Below, one piece after another: positions 7,737 through 17,449 of a DNA stretch of 64,000 nucleotides. Position 1 is the first letter of the stretch, and each line of letters starts with the position of its first letter. The notes beneath the pieces are model-generated. The model was given only the letters and a program-made list of their open reading frames with translations, was not told the origin of the DNA and did not search any database. Source of the stretch: Acinetobacter johnsonii CIP 64.6 (GTDB taxonomy: Bacteria > Pseudomonadota > Gammaproteobacteria > Pseudomonadales > Moraxellaceae). The stretch is taken from assembly GCF_000368045.1 (NCBI RefSeq), contig NZ_KB849235.1, positions 164,310 to 228,309 of the forward strand. The letters run 5' to 3'. The translations under genes were made by a program, and so were the position numbers.

Positions 7737-9878
7737 CTAAGCACAGCTCATTTCAGTATTTTGAGGCTGGTCAGGGATCATAAAGTCTTCCATTCCCAAC
7801 TCACCATTTTGATATTCATTGAGACGTTTTTGAATGACATAATACAGCGCCTTTTTGTGTGCTTTTGACAGGTTCATCTGTTGAAGTTGCTGCTTCAGAT
7901 GCCCTAACAATACATCTATGGGCTGTTCCTCTTCTTCCATCAAATACAAATAGCCAAAGATCGCACCACTTAATAGCGCTTCAAAAGAAAATCCATGTGA
8001 AACATTGTATACGACCGATGAAAATACACGTTCAAATGCGCTCAGCTTACGCAATGGATCACGCCCAACCCGACTACATGGATCTTTATAGGCATACTGG
8101 CAAGATTGATCAAAACTTCGCGCTAAACGCGTTAAATCATTTTTGCGTTTTGGCAGATAATGCGCCAGACCTTGCATCACTTCTGCAAGCAGTTTTTCAA
8201 CATAGTACTGCACTCGCGGGTCGCCCATCGCTACACCAATGGTCTGATGCCCGAGTAGGCTGGCATACCACGCAGTCATGGCATGTACGCCATTCCATAA
8301 GCGGTTTTTAATGAGCTGAATATCTGAAATTTGATCTACCAAGATCATTTGACGCATTTTACTGAGTAAGGGACTTTTGTTTTCCACATAGATCGGCATA
8401 TCCATTTCAGCATTGAAAAGAATTAAATCCATATGTTGTAAAATATGACTCGGTTGGAAATTTTGTCTTAAATCTTCTACATATTCACTGGCACGGCGCT
8501 CTTGTTCTGCACTGAGTTTACTGACATCTTCAACCTCAATTTGATTACTCTCGTCATCAAGTTGATATTGCTTAAAAATATTGTATTTAATACACAGTTG
8601 ACGATATAGATTTTTATCGCTCAGCTTAGACACCATACGGTTCACGACCGTATCGCAGAAATAGTGTTGCTCTAAAATAAAGTCAGCTACAGCATGGTCT
8701 GTTAACTCCACCAATGCTTTACGCACTTGCTCTAGAACCAACTGCTTAGCACCAATTTTATTTAAGATAATTAACAGCGTCAGTGGAGTTTGAACTTGCT
8801 CATCTTGCGCCAGATAGCGTGCATAGAGGCCCTGTGCAATGGTTGCAGCTTCACTGGCTAATGCATTTTCAGCTAAACAAATCGCAATTAAACTCGACTC
8901 GACGTACATGGCATGCATCTGCTGTAAGTCTTCAGCATCAATAATATGCATATTTTCAATGCGTTCATCATAAGACACTTGCCCATAGCGAATACAATAC
9001 GCCCCAAAAGCGTTTACAGCTGAACGGTATAAACTGTTTCGGGTAGATGCATAGATTTTTTTAGGACGCGTATAACCATCCCAGTGTGACAAGATTTGTG
9101 CGATATAACCCCCGCCGATGGCACCAAATCCATGAATACCCACGGTCAGTTGATTTAAAGTTTGAGGAAAGCTTTCTTGTAAATTGGGCATTTCCAGATG
9201 TGAGCTATAGATATCTAATTCCGTTAGATAGTCATACATATTTTCAAAATAATAATTGGCATGTGCCAACATGCTTGCATTGGGTTCTTTAATATCTTTG
9301 AACAGTACACAGATACCCCCAGCATCATATGCCGAGCGAATACCATTTTCAGAGTCTTCAAACATAAAACACTGCGCAGGTTCAAGGTTCAGTTTTTGCG
9401 CTGCACTTAAAAAAATTTCAGGATGTGGTTTCCCCTTTTCAACCTCATCACCACAGACCAAAACATCAAAAAACTTATAAACATTGGCATTGATTAAATA
9501 CTCTTCAGCAATCGCTCTTCGGCTAGAAGTCGCCACGGCCATACGTAATCCTGCTTTACGTAAGCGTTCTAGAACTTGTACCAAACCTTTTTTAATCGGC
9601 ACACCATATTGGCGCACTGTTTCTAATTCTAATTCATCTGCTCGCTTACGAATCTCTGCATAGGGAACTTCCTGTCCATATTGCTTTTGCGCCAAGGCTT
9701 CCGCACTTCGAGCGCTTAAGCCTAAACATGCCATAAGGTAGGCATCTGAAAACTCGACCCCAATTAGCTCTTTGGATGCCTGTTTCAAGGTTTGAAACCG
9801 TAAACGCTCGGTATCAAACATTGTTCCATCCATGTCAAAAAGCGCACCATGCACAATATCATTCTTAAATTTAAACAT
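7737..9878 (-). CDS. mtlD: Bifunctional mannitol-1-phosphate phosphatase/dehydrogenase
   Basis: A 713-residue fusion. Residues 1-220 are a HAD phosphatase of the beta-phosphoglucomutase type: nucleophile motif DMDGTMFD (Asp15, Asp17), motif II TSS (117-119), Lys150, and ED at 174-175. From about 245 on it is a mannitol-1-phosphate 5-dehydrogenase with the dinucleotide motif GIHGFGAIGGG (247-257), then a long helical polyol-dehydrogenase domain. The enzyme reduces fructose-6-phosphate to mannitol-1-phosphate and dephosphorylates it to mannitol, the compatible solute of salt-stressed Acinetobacter. It is monocistronic with its own terminator; a 205-base upstream gap holds the promoter. No mannitol PTS gene is nearby, consistent with biosynthesis rather than uptake. 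Confidence 0.93.
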   Translation of the reverse strand: MFKFKNDIVHGALFDMDGTMFDTERLRFQTLKQASKELIGVEFSDAYLMACLGLSARSAEALAQKQYGQEVPYAEIRKRADELELETVRQYGVPIKKGLVQVLERLRKAGLRMAVATSSRRAIAEEYLINANVYKFFDVLVCGDEVEKGKPHPEIFLSAAQKLNLEPAQCFMFEDSENGIRSAYDAGGICVLFKDIKEPNASMLAHANYYFENMYDYLTELDIYSSHLEMPNLQESFPQTLNQLTVGIHGFGAIGGGYIAQILSHWDGYTRPKKIYASTRNSLYRSAVNAFGAYCIRYGQVSYDERIENMHIIDAEDLQQMHAMYVESSLIAICLAENALASEAATIAQGLYARYLAQDEQVQTPLTLLIILNKIGAKQLVLEQVRKALVELTDHAVADFILEQHYFCDTVVNRMVSKLSDKNLYRQLCIKYNIFKQYQLDDESNQIEVEDVSKLSAEQERRASEYVEDLRQNFQPSHILQHMDLILFNAEMDMPIYVENKSPLLSKMRQMILVDQISDIQLIKNRLWNGVHAMTAWYASLLGHQTIGVAMGDPRVQYYVEKLLAEVMQGLAHYLPKRKNDLTRLARSFDQSCQYAYKDPCSRVGRDPLRKLSAFERVFSSVVYNVSHGFSFEALLSGAIFGYLYLMEEEEQPIDVLLGHLKQQLQQMNLSKAHKKALYYVIQKRLNEYQNGELGMEDFMIPDQPQNTEMSCA

Positions 9879-10083
9879 TTAGCCTCCGTTTTTATGTTTG
9901 CACTTAGACTATACAAAAATCGGACACAGAGACTTTGATCTGATTTTATGAAACATTTTTGTTTACTTATTAATCAATAAATTGGTATTTAGACATTTTT
10001 TTGTAAACTTTAAGTAATTTTAAGTAATCAGAATGTAAACATATTGCTTATTTTTTAATAAAGCGTGTCTGAAGATGAAATAT

Positions 10084-10983
10084 CTAAAAATGAATTTGAT
10101 CTTTATATTCATCAATGATCGATAACCATGCACGAGTTGCAGGATTCATCACTACGGTTGAATTCCATGCCATATTTAAGTTCCAACGTAAGCTGGGTTG
10201 TTCCACTAAACTGACACTGAATTTTGCGCGATCTAACTGCTCACAATAAATTTGCGGCAATAAAGCAATGCCGACACCTGACTCGACCATTTTGGCAATA
10301 AAGTCCCACTGGCTACTTTTGCATAACACTTTGGGTTCAAAACCAGCCGCCATCGCAGCATCTAGAATCACATGATTTAAAGTAAAGGTGTCTGCATACA
10401 GTAAAAAGGATTCTTCTTTAAGTTCAGCAAACTGCACCACATCGCGCTTTCTCCACTGTGAATCGTAGTTGGAAAGCAAACACAACGGTGAATCGATAAT
10501 TTGAATGCCTTGAATGCTGGGTTTTAACTCGCCCAATAAAATCCCAACGTCGATTTTTTTGGCCAAAATGGCTTCTTCAATGCCTGTCGCACCGACTTCT
10601 AAAAAGTTCAATTCAATGTTGGGATACAATTTGTGAAATTTAACGATTAAGGAACTCAACAATACTGAGCCTAAAGGTGGCAAACCCAATCTCAACACAC
10701 CTTGTTTCAACCCACGAATTTGGTCTGCTGCTTCAAAGATCTGTTGCTCCTGCTGCAAAATCTGCAGGGCATGCAGATAGACTTGTTCTCCCATATAGGT
10801 CAGTTTGACTTCTCGCTTTCGCCCTGCTTCACCTTTATGAAATAGAGGCAGTCCTATCTCGTCTTCTAATTGTTTTAAAGATTTACTAATAGTGGGTTGA
10901 GTCACAGATAGTTCCTCCGCAGCAAGACTAAAACTGTGACTTTTCACCAGTTGCACAAATATTTTTAGCGCTTTAAAATCCAA
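10084..10983 (-). CDS. LysR-family regulator next to cidA/cidB-like genes
   Basis: LysR-type regulator of 299 residues. The N-terminal winged helix (residues 1-60) reads FKALKIFVQLVKSHSFSLAAEELSVTQPTISKSLKQLEDEIG, followed by an effector domain of the LysR_substrate type. It is divergently transcribed from the LrgA/CidA-like gene with about 100 bases between them, the classic arrangement for a LysR regulator and its target. The intergenic region holds an AT-rich imperfect palindrome (TAATTAT at 11002, ATAATTA at 11022). By analogy with CidR it may activate the holin-like operon in response to a carbon-metabolism signal; the ligand is unknown. Confidence 0.9.
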   Translation of the reverse strand: MDFKALKIFVQLVKSHSFSLAAEELSVTQPTISKSLKQLEDEIGLPLFHKGEAGRKREVKLTYMGEQVYLHALQILQQEQQIFEAADQIRGLKQGVLRLGLPPLGSVLLSSLIVKFHKLYPNIELNFLEVGATGIEEAILAKKIDVGILLGELKPSIQGIQIIDSPLCLLSNYDSQWRKRDVVQFAELKEESFLLYADTFTLNHVILDAAMAAGFEPKVLCKSSQWDFIAKMVESGVGIALLPQIYCEQLDRAKFSVSLVEQPSLRWNLNMAWNSTVVMNPATRAWLSIIDEYKDQIHF

Positions 10984-11083
10984 AATTATTCCAATTAAGC
11001 ATAATTATTATTTTATTATTCATAATTACACGATCAGGTCAAACTTAAAATAACACCAACAACTTATACTCTGTGGCCTTCCA

Positions 11084-11500
11084 ATGCGTTCGTTCAAATT
11101 GCCTTATCGTTCTACTCTTCAAGTAGGTTTGCTGATTGGGATTTGGTATATCGGAACGCTGATACAAGTCGCCCTGTCTTTACCGATATCAGGTGGGGTA
11201 GTGGGTCTAACGCTTTTACTTATTTCTCTGTTAGCGGGTCTATTTAAGCTGGACTGGATTAAGTCAGGTTCGGATTTACTTTTAGCTGAACTGTTGTTGT
11301 TTTTTATTCCTTGTATTATTGGCTTAATCAAATATAAACATCTTTTTCTTACCCAAGGTTGGCAACTCGTTTTATCTATTGTCCTTGGGACCATTTGCGT
11401 GATGACCTGCACTGCATACTGTGTTTTCTTGGGCTTTAAGCTTGAAGCCAAGTTTCAAAAAAAGCCCAAGCAGTCACAGCAGTTGAAAAGTCACATTTAA
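11084..11500 (+). CDS. CidA/LrgA family holin-like membrane protein
   Basis: A 138-residue protein with four predicted transmembrane helices: QVGLLIGIWYIGTLIQ, PISGGVVGLTLLLISLLAGL, LLAELLLFFIPCIIGLI and the long helix LVLSIVLGTICVMTCTAYCVFLGF. The P-I-S-G-G-V-x-G-L motif and the F-x-P-x-x-x-G-x-I segment are diagnostic of CidA/LrgA. Such proteins act with CidB/LrgB in control of autolysis or in transport of overflow metabolites such as pyruvate. It is first gene of a two-gene operon, 9 bases before the CidB-like gene. Confidence 0.9.
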   Translation: MRSFKLPYRSTLQVGLLIGIWYIGTLIQVALSLPISGGVVGLTLLLISLLAGLFKLDWIKSGSDLLLAELLLFFIPCIIGLIKYKHLFLTQGWQLVLSIVLGTICVMTCTAYCVFLGFKLEAKFQKKPKQSQQLKSHI

Positions 11501-11509
11501 GGAACCATC

Positions 11510-12211
11510 ATGCATATTCATTTCGTTGCCTTGATCTGTTTTATCGGAACGGTACTGGCCTATCTTTGGGGTAAAAAGTTTTATCAGAAACACCCGTATG
11601 TATTGCTCTCACCAGCGGTTTTTATTCCCTGTCTGATTATTTTATGTCTGGTGTTTTTCAACATTCAGTATGACAACTATATGTACTACAGCAAATGGTT
11701 AGTCTGGATGTTAGGTCCTGCAACGGTCGCATTTGCCATCCCGATCTATGAATATCGCAAAGTCATTCAACAGCATGCTTTTTCGATTGCTTTGGGCATT
11801 ATCGTGGGTATGCTGGTTGGCGTAGTCAGCTCTTTTTACTTGGCACGGTTGTTCCATTTCGATGCCGCAACCAGTTATAGTTTGATGAGCCGCTCTATCT
11901 CTACCCCTTTTGCCATGGAAGTCACTCAAGCCGTCGGAGGCTCAGTCGAGCTGGTGATTTTATTCACTGTGATTACGGGGATCGTTGGTGGACTCTTGGC
12001 CAACACCGTATTACTTGTTCTAAAATTGGATTCTAAATTTGCTCAAGGTGCATCCTTGGGTAGTGCCGCACATGGTTTTGGTACCAGTACTGCGTTCAAA
12101 CGTCATAAAGAAGAAGGTGTCGCGGCCTGCCTCAGTATGGTTTTGGCCGGTATTTTCATGGTGCTGTTTGGCCCAAGTTTAATTCACGCTGTCGTTTATC
12201 TTCTTGGTTAA
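11510..12211 (+). CDS. CidB/LrgB family membrane protein
   Basis: A 233-residue LrgB-family protein with 6-7 hydrophobic helices. Recognisable blocks are KWLVWMLGPATVAFAIPIYEY (28-residue family core), SRSISTPFAMEVTQAVGG, and HGFGTSTAFKRHKEEGV near the C-terminus. AAGGAA lies 5 bases before the ATG. It is co-transcribed with the CidA-like partner and governed by the divergent LysR gene. It meets the exporter gene tail to tail with a 19-base gap. Confidence 0.92.
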   Translation: MHIHFVALICFIGTVLAYLWGKKFYQKHPYVLLSPAVFIPCLIILCLVFFNIQYDNYMYYSKWLVWMLGPATVAFAIPIYEYRKVIQQHAFSIALGIIVGMLVGVVSSFYLARLFHFDAATSYSLMSRSISTPFAMEVTQAVGGSVELVILFTVITGIVGGLLANTVLLVLKLDSKFAQGASLGSAAHGFGTSTAFKRHKEEGVAACLSMVLAGIFMVLFGPSLIHAVVYLLG

Positions 12212-12230
12212 ACATTCTCGATAAAGAATC

Positions 12231-13457
12231 TCATACCACACTACTGAGATCCTTGTTGGTTTGTATGTGTTTAAAGCTGAAGTACAACATCAGCGCCATC
12301 ATCAATACCAATAAAAAATAATAGGGTAAATGTTGATTCCACTGATATAAGCCTGTACTTAGTAAAGGTGCAAAAACGAAACTCAGTGCTTGCGTAGCCG
12401 TGCATAAACTGGCAATTTTAGTTTGTAGCGTGGTTGGTGCGGTTTGGGCTGCCCCCGTGGTAAAAGCTGGAATTAAGCAGGCCACGGCGATACCATAAAA
12501 AATATAAGCTGCTTGGAAAGTCCAAATCTGGCTGGCACTCAGTGAAAGTAATAAACCTAAAACCATCGTCACAAGACCGACCCAAAGCAATTGTTTAATT
12601 GACCATTTAAAACATTTTGAAATCGCCAATTGCATCAAAACGAGCGCTATCCCCACAATCAATGAACACTGAGAAAAATACACTGCACTCTGATACGTGT
12701 CGAAATGGAATCGATCTTGGATATAAAAACCCGCAGTTAAATTTAGGGTGACAATAGCGACATATAAGCTAAAGCCCAACAATAACCAAATCCCTAACTT
12801 TGACCATTGCAGCTTTTCTGTAGGCACGTCTTGTAATTTAGCTGTGGTTTCATCCCGTTCTTGTGTCTGTGATGCTTGCTTCCCTTGAAAGCCTAGTACA
12901 ATCCAAGCCGCCATACCCGTTAGAATAGCCACTGCGCCCCATAACGGTGTCAACATGCTCCATGTCAGCAATAATGTCGTCGCTAAAGGACCTATCACCA
13001 CGCCTAAACTGTTCAGCGCGCCAAACTTCGCCATATTCTGACTACGTTCCTGCTCACTTTGAAAAGCCGTCATAACATAACTTTGCAGCGCAATTTGTGG
13101 CATCGCCATAAAAAAGCCAGTACTGGCACGGGTCAATATCAGTAAGCTAAACAAAACAGCAAATGAAATGGCATAACTCAGTCCATAGCTGAGTACCGCC
13201 GCAAATAAGCCCCAAGTGATTGCCATACCGATAAAACCGATACTTAACAATTGATAAATGCTGAATTTTTGAGTTTGTTTAGAAATATAAATAGCTGAAA
13301 TGGCCATCACCAAAGCACCAGCCGAAACCAATGCTCCACCTTGCAGTTCCGTCAGCCCCAGTTGCCGAATAAACGGTGCAAGTAAAGGTAAAATCATCGA
13401 AAAACAAGCGCCATTGGCAAGGCTGCCTGCAATAAAGATTTTGTTATTGCTATTCAT
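12231..13457 (-). CDS. MFS transporter, probable siderophore exporter
   Basis: An MFS permease of about 408 residues with 12 predicted helices and the loop-2/3 basic motif region (SKQTQKFSI). The ATG at 13457 (MNSNNKIFIAGSLANG) is preferred over an upstream TTG because it directly precedes helix 1. It is the last gene of a minus-strand run: small protein, permease, TonB receptor, this MFS. That order (B-C-A-D) agrees with the act transport genes of the A. haemolyticus acinetoferrin locus as I remember them, where the final MFS is the exporter. Substrate is inferred from context only. Confidence 0.82.
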   Translation of the reverse strand: MNSNNKIFIAGSLANGACFSMILPLLAPFIRQLGLTELQGGALVSAGALVMAISAIYISKQTQKFSIYQLLSIGFIGMAITWGLFAAVLSYGLSYAISFAVLFSLLILTRASTGFFMAMPQIALQSYVMTAFQSEQERSQNMAKFGALNSLGVVIGPLATTLLLTWSMLTPLWGAVAILTGMAAWIVLGFQGKQASQTQERDETTAKLQDVPTEKLQWSKLGIWLLLGFSLYVAIVTLNLTAGFYIQDRFHFDTYQSAVYFSQCSLIVGIALVLMQLAISKCFKWSIKQLLWVGLVTMVLGLLLSLSASQIWTFQAAYIFYGIAVACLIPAFTTGAAQTAPTTLQTKIASLCTATQALSFVFAPLLSTGLYQWNQHLPYYFLLVLMMALMLYFSFKHIQTNKDLSSVV

Positions 13458-13532
13458 TTTATTATTTAAACCATTTCTTAAAGCGAGATTACAAAGCAAA
13501 GAGGTAGCTGAAAGCTACCTCTGGTTGTGCAA

Positions 13533-15806
13533 TTAATATTTTAATGTATAGCTCAGACCATAGGTTCGACCTTGAGCTGCTAAGCTTGAAATGGCGCCAT
13601 AGGTTGGTGCGACAGCCTGACTAAATACAGTTTTATAGTCTGCATTCCATACGTTATACACACCAAAGCCCACAGTACCAGGACCTGCTTTGGCATTGGC
13701 TATAACGTCCATTGTTGCGAAACCTTTGATTTCAGCAGGAAGCGTTGAACCATACTTTACCGCATCTTTTTTGGCTTTATCTGTACCACCGATAGCAAGA
13801 GATTGAACGCGCAGGCTCATATCGTTGTTAAACTGCCACTCAGAAAATGCCGTGCCTTTTAGTGGTGCAACACGAATTGCGTCTAGCTCTTGCCACTTTC
13901 CTGCGGTATTTTTAAACTGTCCGCGGGTATAAGCCATGGTTCCACCCACTGTCCAATTCGGTTGTAGTCGATAGGATATATTTCCTTCAACCCCATAAAC
14001 GCGCTCATCGGTATCTAGTACTTCAATCGTGTAGTTGGGACGGCCAAACTTTAAACTTTTATCTGAGTCATTATAGAAAGTGGTGACACTTGCATTTAAA
14101 CCGTTTTCAGCTTGTACACGCCATCCCAGCTCATAGTTATTGACTTTAATTGGATCAATAGTTTGACTATTCACAGTAAAATTTGCGGGTACATCACGAA
14201 GCATACGTTGAATGTCTGGTAGACTTGAGCCCTGAGAAAAGTTTGCGAAAACTTGTTGAGCATCCGTCAAATGATATACAGCACCAAGATTAAATAATGT
14301 TGCATCATGTTTGATCGTACCACCATTTAAAGCAACTGGTGTATATGTTGGAATAGCATCTGCAACCATCGCTTCACTGTAAGGAATCGAGTCCTGAACT
14401 TCACTATCAATACGCTCATGACGAATGCCAGCTTGTAGATTTAAGTGATCCGTAACATCGAATTGTGTTTGTAAGAAAAGACCAAATTTCGACGTATCAA
14501 CATCTGGACCAAAGGCATATTCATTTTGTGGATCGAGTGTCAAACCATTACTCGCCATAAAGGTTCCAAGATTATATTGTTGTGCAGTCTGAGAACCTTG
14601 CTCAAAATCATAATCCACACCATAAGTTAGGTTTAGACTACGGCTACCAAGATCAAAGGCTTTTTGTAAAGCAAGTCGAGCGCCCCATACATCAATATCA
14701 GTTTCAGATTGCGTTACGATATATGTACCACCACTTGGAATTGCAGAATGTGCTAAATAATTTGCACTTGGATAAAAACGCCCTGTTTCTGAGCGATAAT
14801 AAGCTTCCGCATTTAATATATGCCCTAATAAATCTTGATGCTCATATTGCAGATTAAAGTTCGAACGTTTGGTTCTTGGCTGAGTATCGAGATCTAAACC
14901 TTTTACAGCATTTAAAGTCGGCTCCGCGCCAAATAGGACGGCTAAGCCTGTACCATAATCAGGACCATACTCACTATCTTGCTCATCATTATAATATTGC
15001 GCACCAAAGCTTAGTTTTTGATTGTCAGTAAACTGCCAACTCAGACGACCATTCACATCGACAGTTTCTGTGTCTTGACGATCAGTCTGTGCAACTTCAG
15101 GTCCTATACGCTCACCGTGACTATCTTGAAATTCGCCACGTTTGTTATAACTCGCACCCAAATAACCACTCACATCACCTTGATTAAAGGCAACCGATTG
15201 GAATGCTTCATATGCCATAGCATCGCTACGGATATTATCACCCGACGTCACACCGAGTTTAGATTCAAAGCTCAGTGCATCATCACTACCTTTTTTGGTA
15301 ATGATATTGATAATACCGCCTGTCGCACCTGCACCATAGATACTACTTGCACCAGATACCACTTCGATACGTTCAATCGAATTTGGGCTGATGCTATTCA
15401 ACTGACGTGAGCTATCACGAGAACCTGTCTGAGGTACTCCGTCAATCATGTATTGCACTGCACGACCACGCATGGTCATCCCATAGTTACTGGTTGTACC
15501 TGAACTTGGTGTCAATGAAGGAATTAAAAAGCCAATAATGTCAGCAGTTGAACGACCTGCATTGGCCTGTTTTTCAATTTCAGCTTGATCAATGCTATAA
15601 ACGGTGCCCGCAATGTCTGCAATACTCTTTGCAGAGCGGGTTGCTGTCACCACAATCGGTGCAAGTTGTGTGGTTTCTTTTTGTTGGGCTTCAACACCGC
15701 TTGTCTGACTTGCTGAATTTGTTAGAACGTTATCTTGAGCATATAACTGTGTACATACAGCCAGTGTTAAACAAGTCAACTGCATAGGTAACATAAAACG
15801 GTTCAT
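13533..15806 (-). CDS. TonB-dependent siderophore receptor (acinetoferrin-type, ActA-like)
   Basis: A 757-residue outer-membrane receptor. Signal peptide 1-23 ends LYA-QDN; a TonB box-like segment PIVVTATR lies near residue 50; the plug domain (about 55-170) includes IERIEVVSGASSIYGAGATGGIINIITKKG; the rest is a 22-strand barrel ending GLSYTLKY with the terminal aromatic residue needed for assembly. It imports a ferric siderophore using TonB-ExbBD energy. It lies 15 bases after the RhtX/FptX-type permease and 75 bases before the MFS exporter, all in one operon. Citrate-hydroxamate siderophores such as acinetoferrin are the best guess for substrate because of the adjacent RhbD/IucB-like remnant. 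Confidence 0.93.
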   Translation of the reverse strand: MNRFMLPMQLTCLTLAVCTQLYAQDNVLTNSASQTSGVEAQQKETTQLAPIVVTATRSAKSIADIAGTVYSIDQAEIEKQANAGRSTADIIGFLIPSLTPSSGTTSNYGMTMRGRAVQYMIDGVPQTGSRDSSRQLNSISPNSIERIEVVSGASSIYGAGATGGIINIITKKGSDDALSFESKLGVTSGDNIRSDAMAYEAFQSVAFNQGDVSGYLGASYNKRGEFQDSHGERIGPEVAQTDRQDTETVDVNGRLSWQFTDNQKLSFGAQYYNDEQDSEYGPDYGTGLAVLFGAEPTLNAVKGLDLDTQPRTKRSNFNLQYEHQDLLGHILNAEAYYRSETGRFYPSANYLAHSAIPSGGTYIVTQSETDIDVWGARLALQKAFDLGSRSLNLTYGVDYDFEQGSQTAQQYNLGTFMASNGLTLDPQNEYAFGPDVDTSKFGLFLQTQFDVTDHLNLQAGIRHERIDSEVQDSIPYSEAMVADAIPTYTPVALNGGTIKHDATLFNLGAVYHLTDAQQVFANFSQGSSLPDIQRMLRDVPANFTVNSQTIDPIKVNNYELGWRVQAENGLNASVTTFYNDSDKSLKFGRPNYTIEVLDTDERVYGVEGNISYRLQPNWTVGGTMAYTRGQFKNTAGKWQELDAIRVAPLKGTAFSEWQFNNDMSLRVQSLAIGGTDKAKKDAVKYGSTLPAEIKGFATMDVIANAKAGPGTVGFGVYNVWNADYKTVFSQAVAPTYGAISSLAAQGRTYGLSYTLKY

Positions 15807-15821
15807 TTCTTTGTCCTTTTA

Positions 15822-17081
15822 TTAAATTTCTTGATTCAACAGTTTTTGTTGAGTTTTTTGATGACGTGCAATGATGTATTGGCTCAGTAGTACACTGACT
15901 ACAGACGCAACCGCCAACACCACATAAAAATTGCCATAGCCAAGTGATTTGGCTAAAAAGCCCGATGTAGCTCCCCCGATGAAATAAACCAGTAGCTCAA
16001 AGCACACTAAAATAGTGAAATCAGTGCCTGCCTGTTCTTTGGAACTGCTTTGCATGAAATAGGCATATAACGAAGTCATCGCGACATAACGAATCGCAAG
16101 CATGACAATGACAAATCCCCCCAAGAGCAAATGCCACTGGTTTAACCAGCCCAAAATAATGGCTGCACCAATCACCCCATACAACGCCGTTCGACACCAC
16201 CCCACCCAAATGAGCAACTGTGTAGCCTGAATTTTTTTCAATAAAAATGCGGCACTCACAGCAGCCAACAAACCAACACCTGCTCCAATCACAGACATCA
16301 GTAGCCCAATTTGGGCAAGCGTCCATTTTTGGTCAATCAACATTGGATTGAGCATCGCCATTGCCGGTGCTTCTACCACGCGATAACACAGGATCAGTGC
16401 CAAGGCAGATAAAATTTCAGGGCGTTTAAAAGCACGGACTAAGCTTGGAGCTTGTTTGGCAATATTTGTCTGTTCGTTTGTATTTTCTTGAATATAAAAA
16501 ACAGCAAACATCGTTAAAGCGGTCATAAGTGCTAAACATACCAATGCACTTTCCCAGCCATAGTACTGGTATAGCCATAATGTCGCTGCACCACCCAACA
16601 TACTCCCCAAAGCGACTCCTATACTCTGAGCCATACTGCCTAGGCGGTAATCAGACGCTGAAAAAGTTTCTACGGTATAACCATCTATGGCAATGTCTTG
16701 GGTCGCCGCAAAGCTTGAAATCCACAAACCAATCACAACAAACACCACCAGCCCGTAAGAGAACTGGGTAAAGGCCAAGGCCAATACTCCAAGTACCAGT
16801 GCTACTTGTGTAAAGAGCAACCATGTTTTTCGTTTACCTAACTTTTTGATATAAAGCCGGTCGATGAGTGGTGCCCATAAAAACTTAAACGCCCATGGAA
16901 TATAAAGCAGCGACAGCATTCCAATCCAACGTAAATCTACCCCCTGATGTCGCAAAATAGCGGGCAATGCCACATTGTAAAAATACAAAGGCAAGGCATG
17001 TGCCAGATATAAAACAATGATAACGGCTAAGCTCAAAGCTGAGATTTGGCGTGTTGCTCTTTGTGTATTTAGGTTTTGCAT
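15822..17081 (-). CDS. RhtX/FptX-type siderophore permease (AmpG-like MFS)
   Basis: A 419-residue MFS/PAT-family protein with about 12 helices. The early motif GVDLRWIGMLSLLYIPWAFKFLWAPLID and the loop ATQDIAIDGYTVE are hallmarks of the AmpG/RhtX/FptX group, single-subunit inner-membrane permeases that move ferric siderophores into the cytoplasm. The start MQNLNTQ at 17081 overlaps the end of the upstream gene by 13 bases, indicating coupling; an earlier in-frame GTG is possible. It pairs functionally with the downstream TonB receptor. Confidence 0.88.
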   Translation of the reverse strand: MQNLNTQRATRQISALSLAVIIVLYLAHALPLYFYNVALPAILRHQGVDLRWIGMLSLLYIPWAFKFLWAPLIDRLYIKKLGKRKTWLLFTQVALVLGVLALAFTQFSYGLVVFVVIGLWISSFAATQDIAIDGYTVETFSASDYRLGSMAQSIGVALGSMLGGAATLWLYQYYGWESALVCLALMTALTMFAVFYIQENTNEQTNIAKQAPSLVRAFKRPEILSALALILCYRVVEAPAMAMLNPMLIDQKWTLAQIGLLMSVIGAGVGLLAAVSAAFLLKKIQATQLLIWVGWCRTALYGVIGAAIILGWLNQWHLLLGGFVIVMLAIRYVAMTSLYAYFMQSSSKEQAGTDFTILVCFELLVYFIGGATSGFLAKSLGYGNFYVVLAVASVVSVLLSQYIIARHQKTQQKLLNQEI

Positions 17082-17449
17082 ATCCACCTCTGCACTGCCC
17101 ATTGCAGTGCATCAGAATGATCAAGTGTGACGTAGTAAGGCACCCGCCATGCAGCATGCAGTGAAGGTGTATTCAGTCGTTGTTGATCGGTTGGGTCTTG
17201 TGCAATTCGAACCAGACCCAAGCAATATTGAAAAAAAAGTTGTTTGTATTTTTTGTACCAAACCGCTTGCAGTTGACGGTATTCCTCAGGAAATTCCGTA
17301 CCGACTTCGGTTTGCATGACCAAAACAAAGTTCTGTTTTTTTAAGAAAAAACGTTCGACTTGACTGAGCCATTGTTCAAATTCGGCGACAGTAACATGCG
17401 CTGAAAAGCGCATATCCATGATTTGTATATGTTCTGAGCTATAGCTCAT
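17069..17449 (-). CDS. Small conserved protein of the siderophore operon, unknown function
   Basis: A 126-residue cytoplasmic protein with no recognised catalytic motif. The layout MDMRFSAHVTVAEFEQWLSQVERFFLKKQNFVLVMQTE suggests a STAS-like alpha/beta fold, which is an inference from pattern only. It begins with an ATG that overlaps the stop codon of the decayed acetyltransferase (ATGA) and ends inside the start of the permease gene, so it was made as part of the same transcript. By position it corresponds to the first gene of the act transport set. Confidence 0.75.
   Translation of the reverse strand: MSYSSEHIQIMDMRFSAHVTVAEFEQWLSQVERFFLKKQNFVLVMQTEVGTEFPEEYRQLQAVWYKKYKQLFFQYCLGLVRIAQDPTDQQRLNTPSLHAAWRVPYYVTLDHSDALQWAVQRWICKT

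Noticed and set aside
15018..15410. 130-codon plus-strand ORF inside the TonB receptor gene
   Set aside because: Threonine/isoleucine-rich translation of the antisense of a beta-barrel gene; the receptor frame is complete and convincing.
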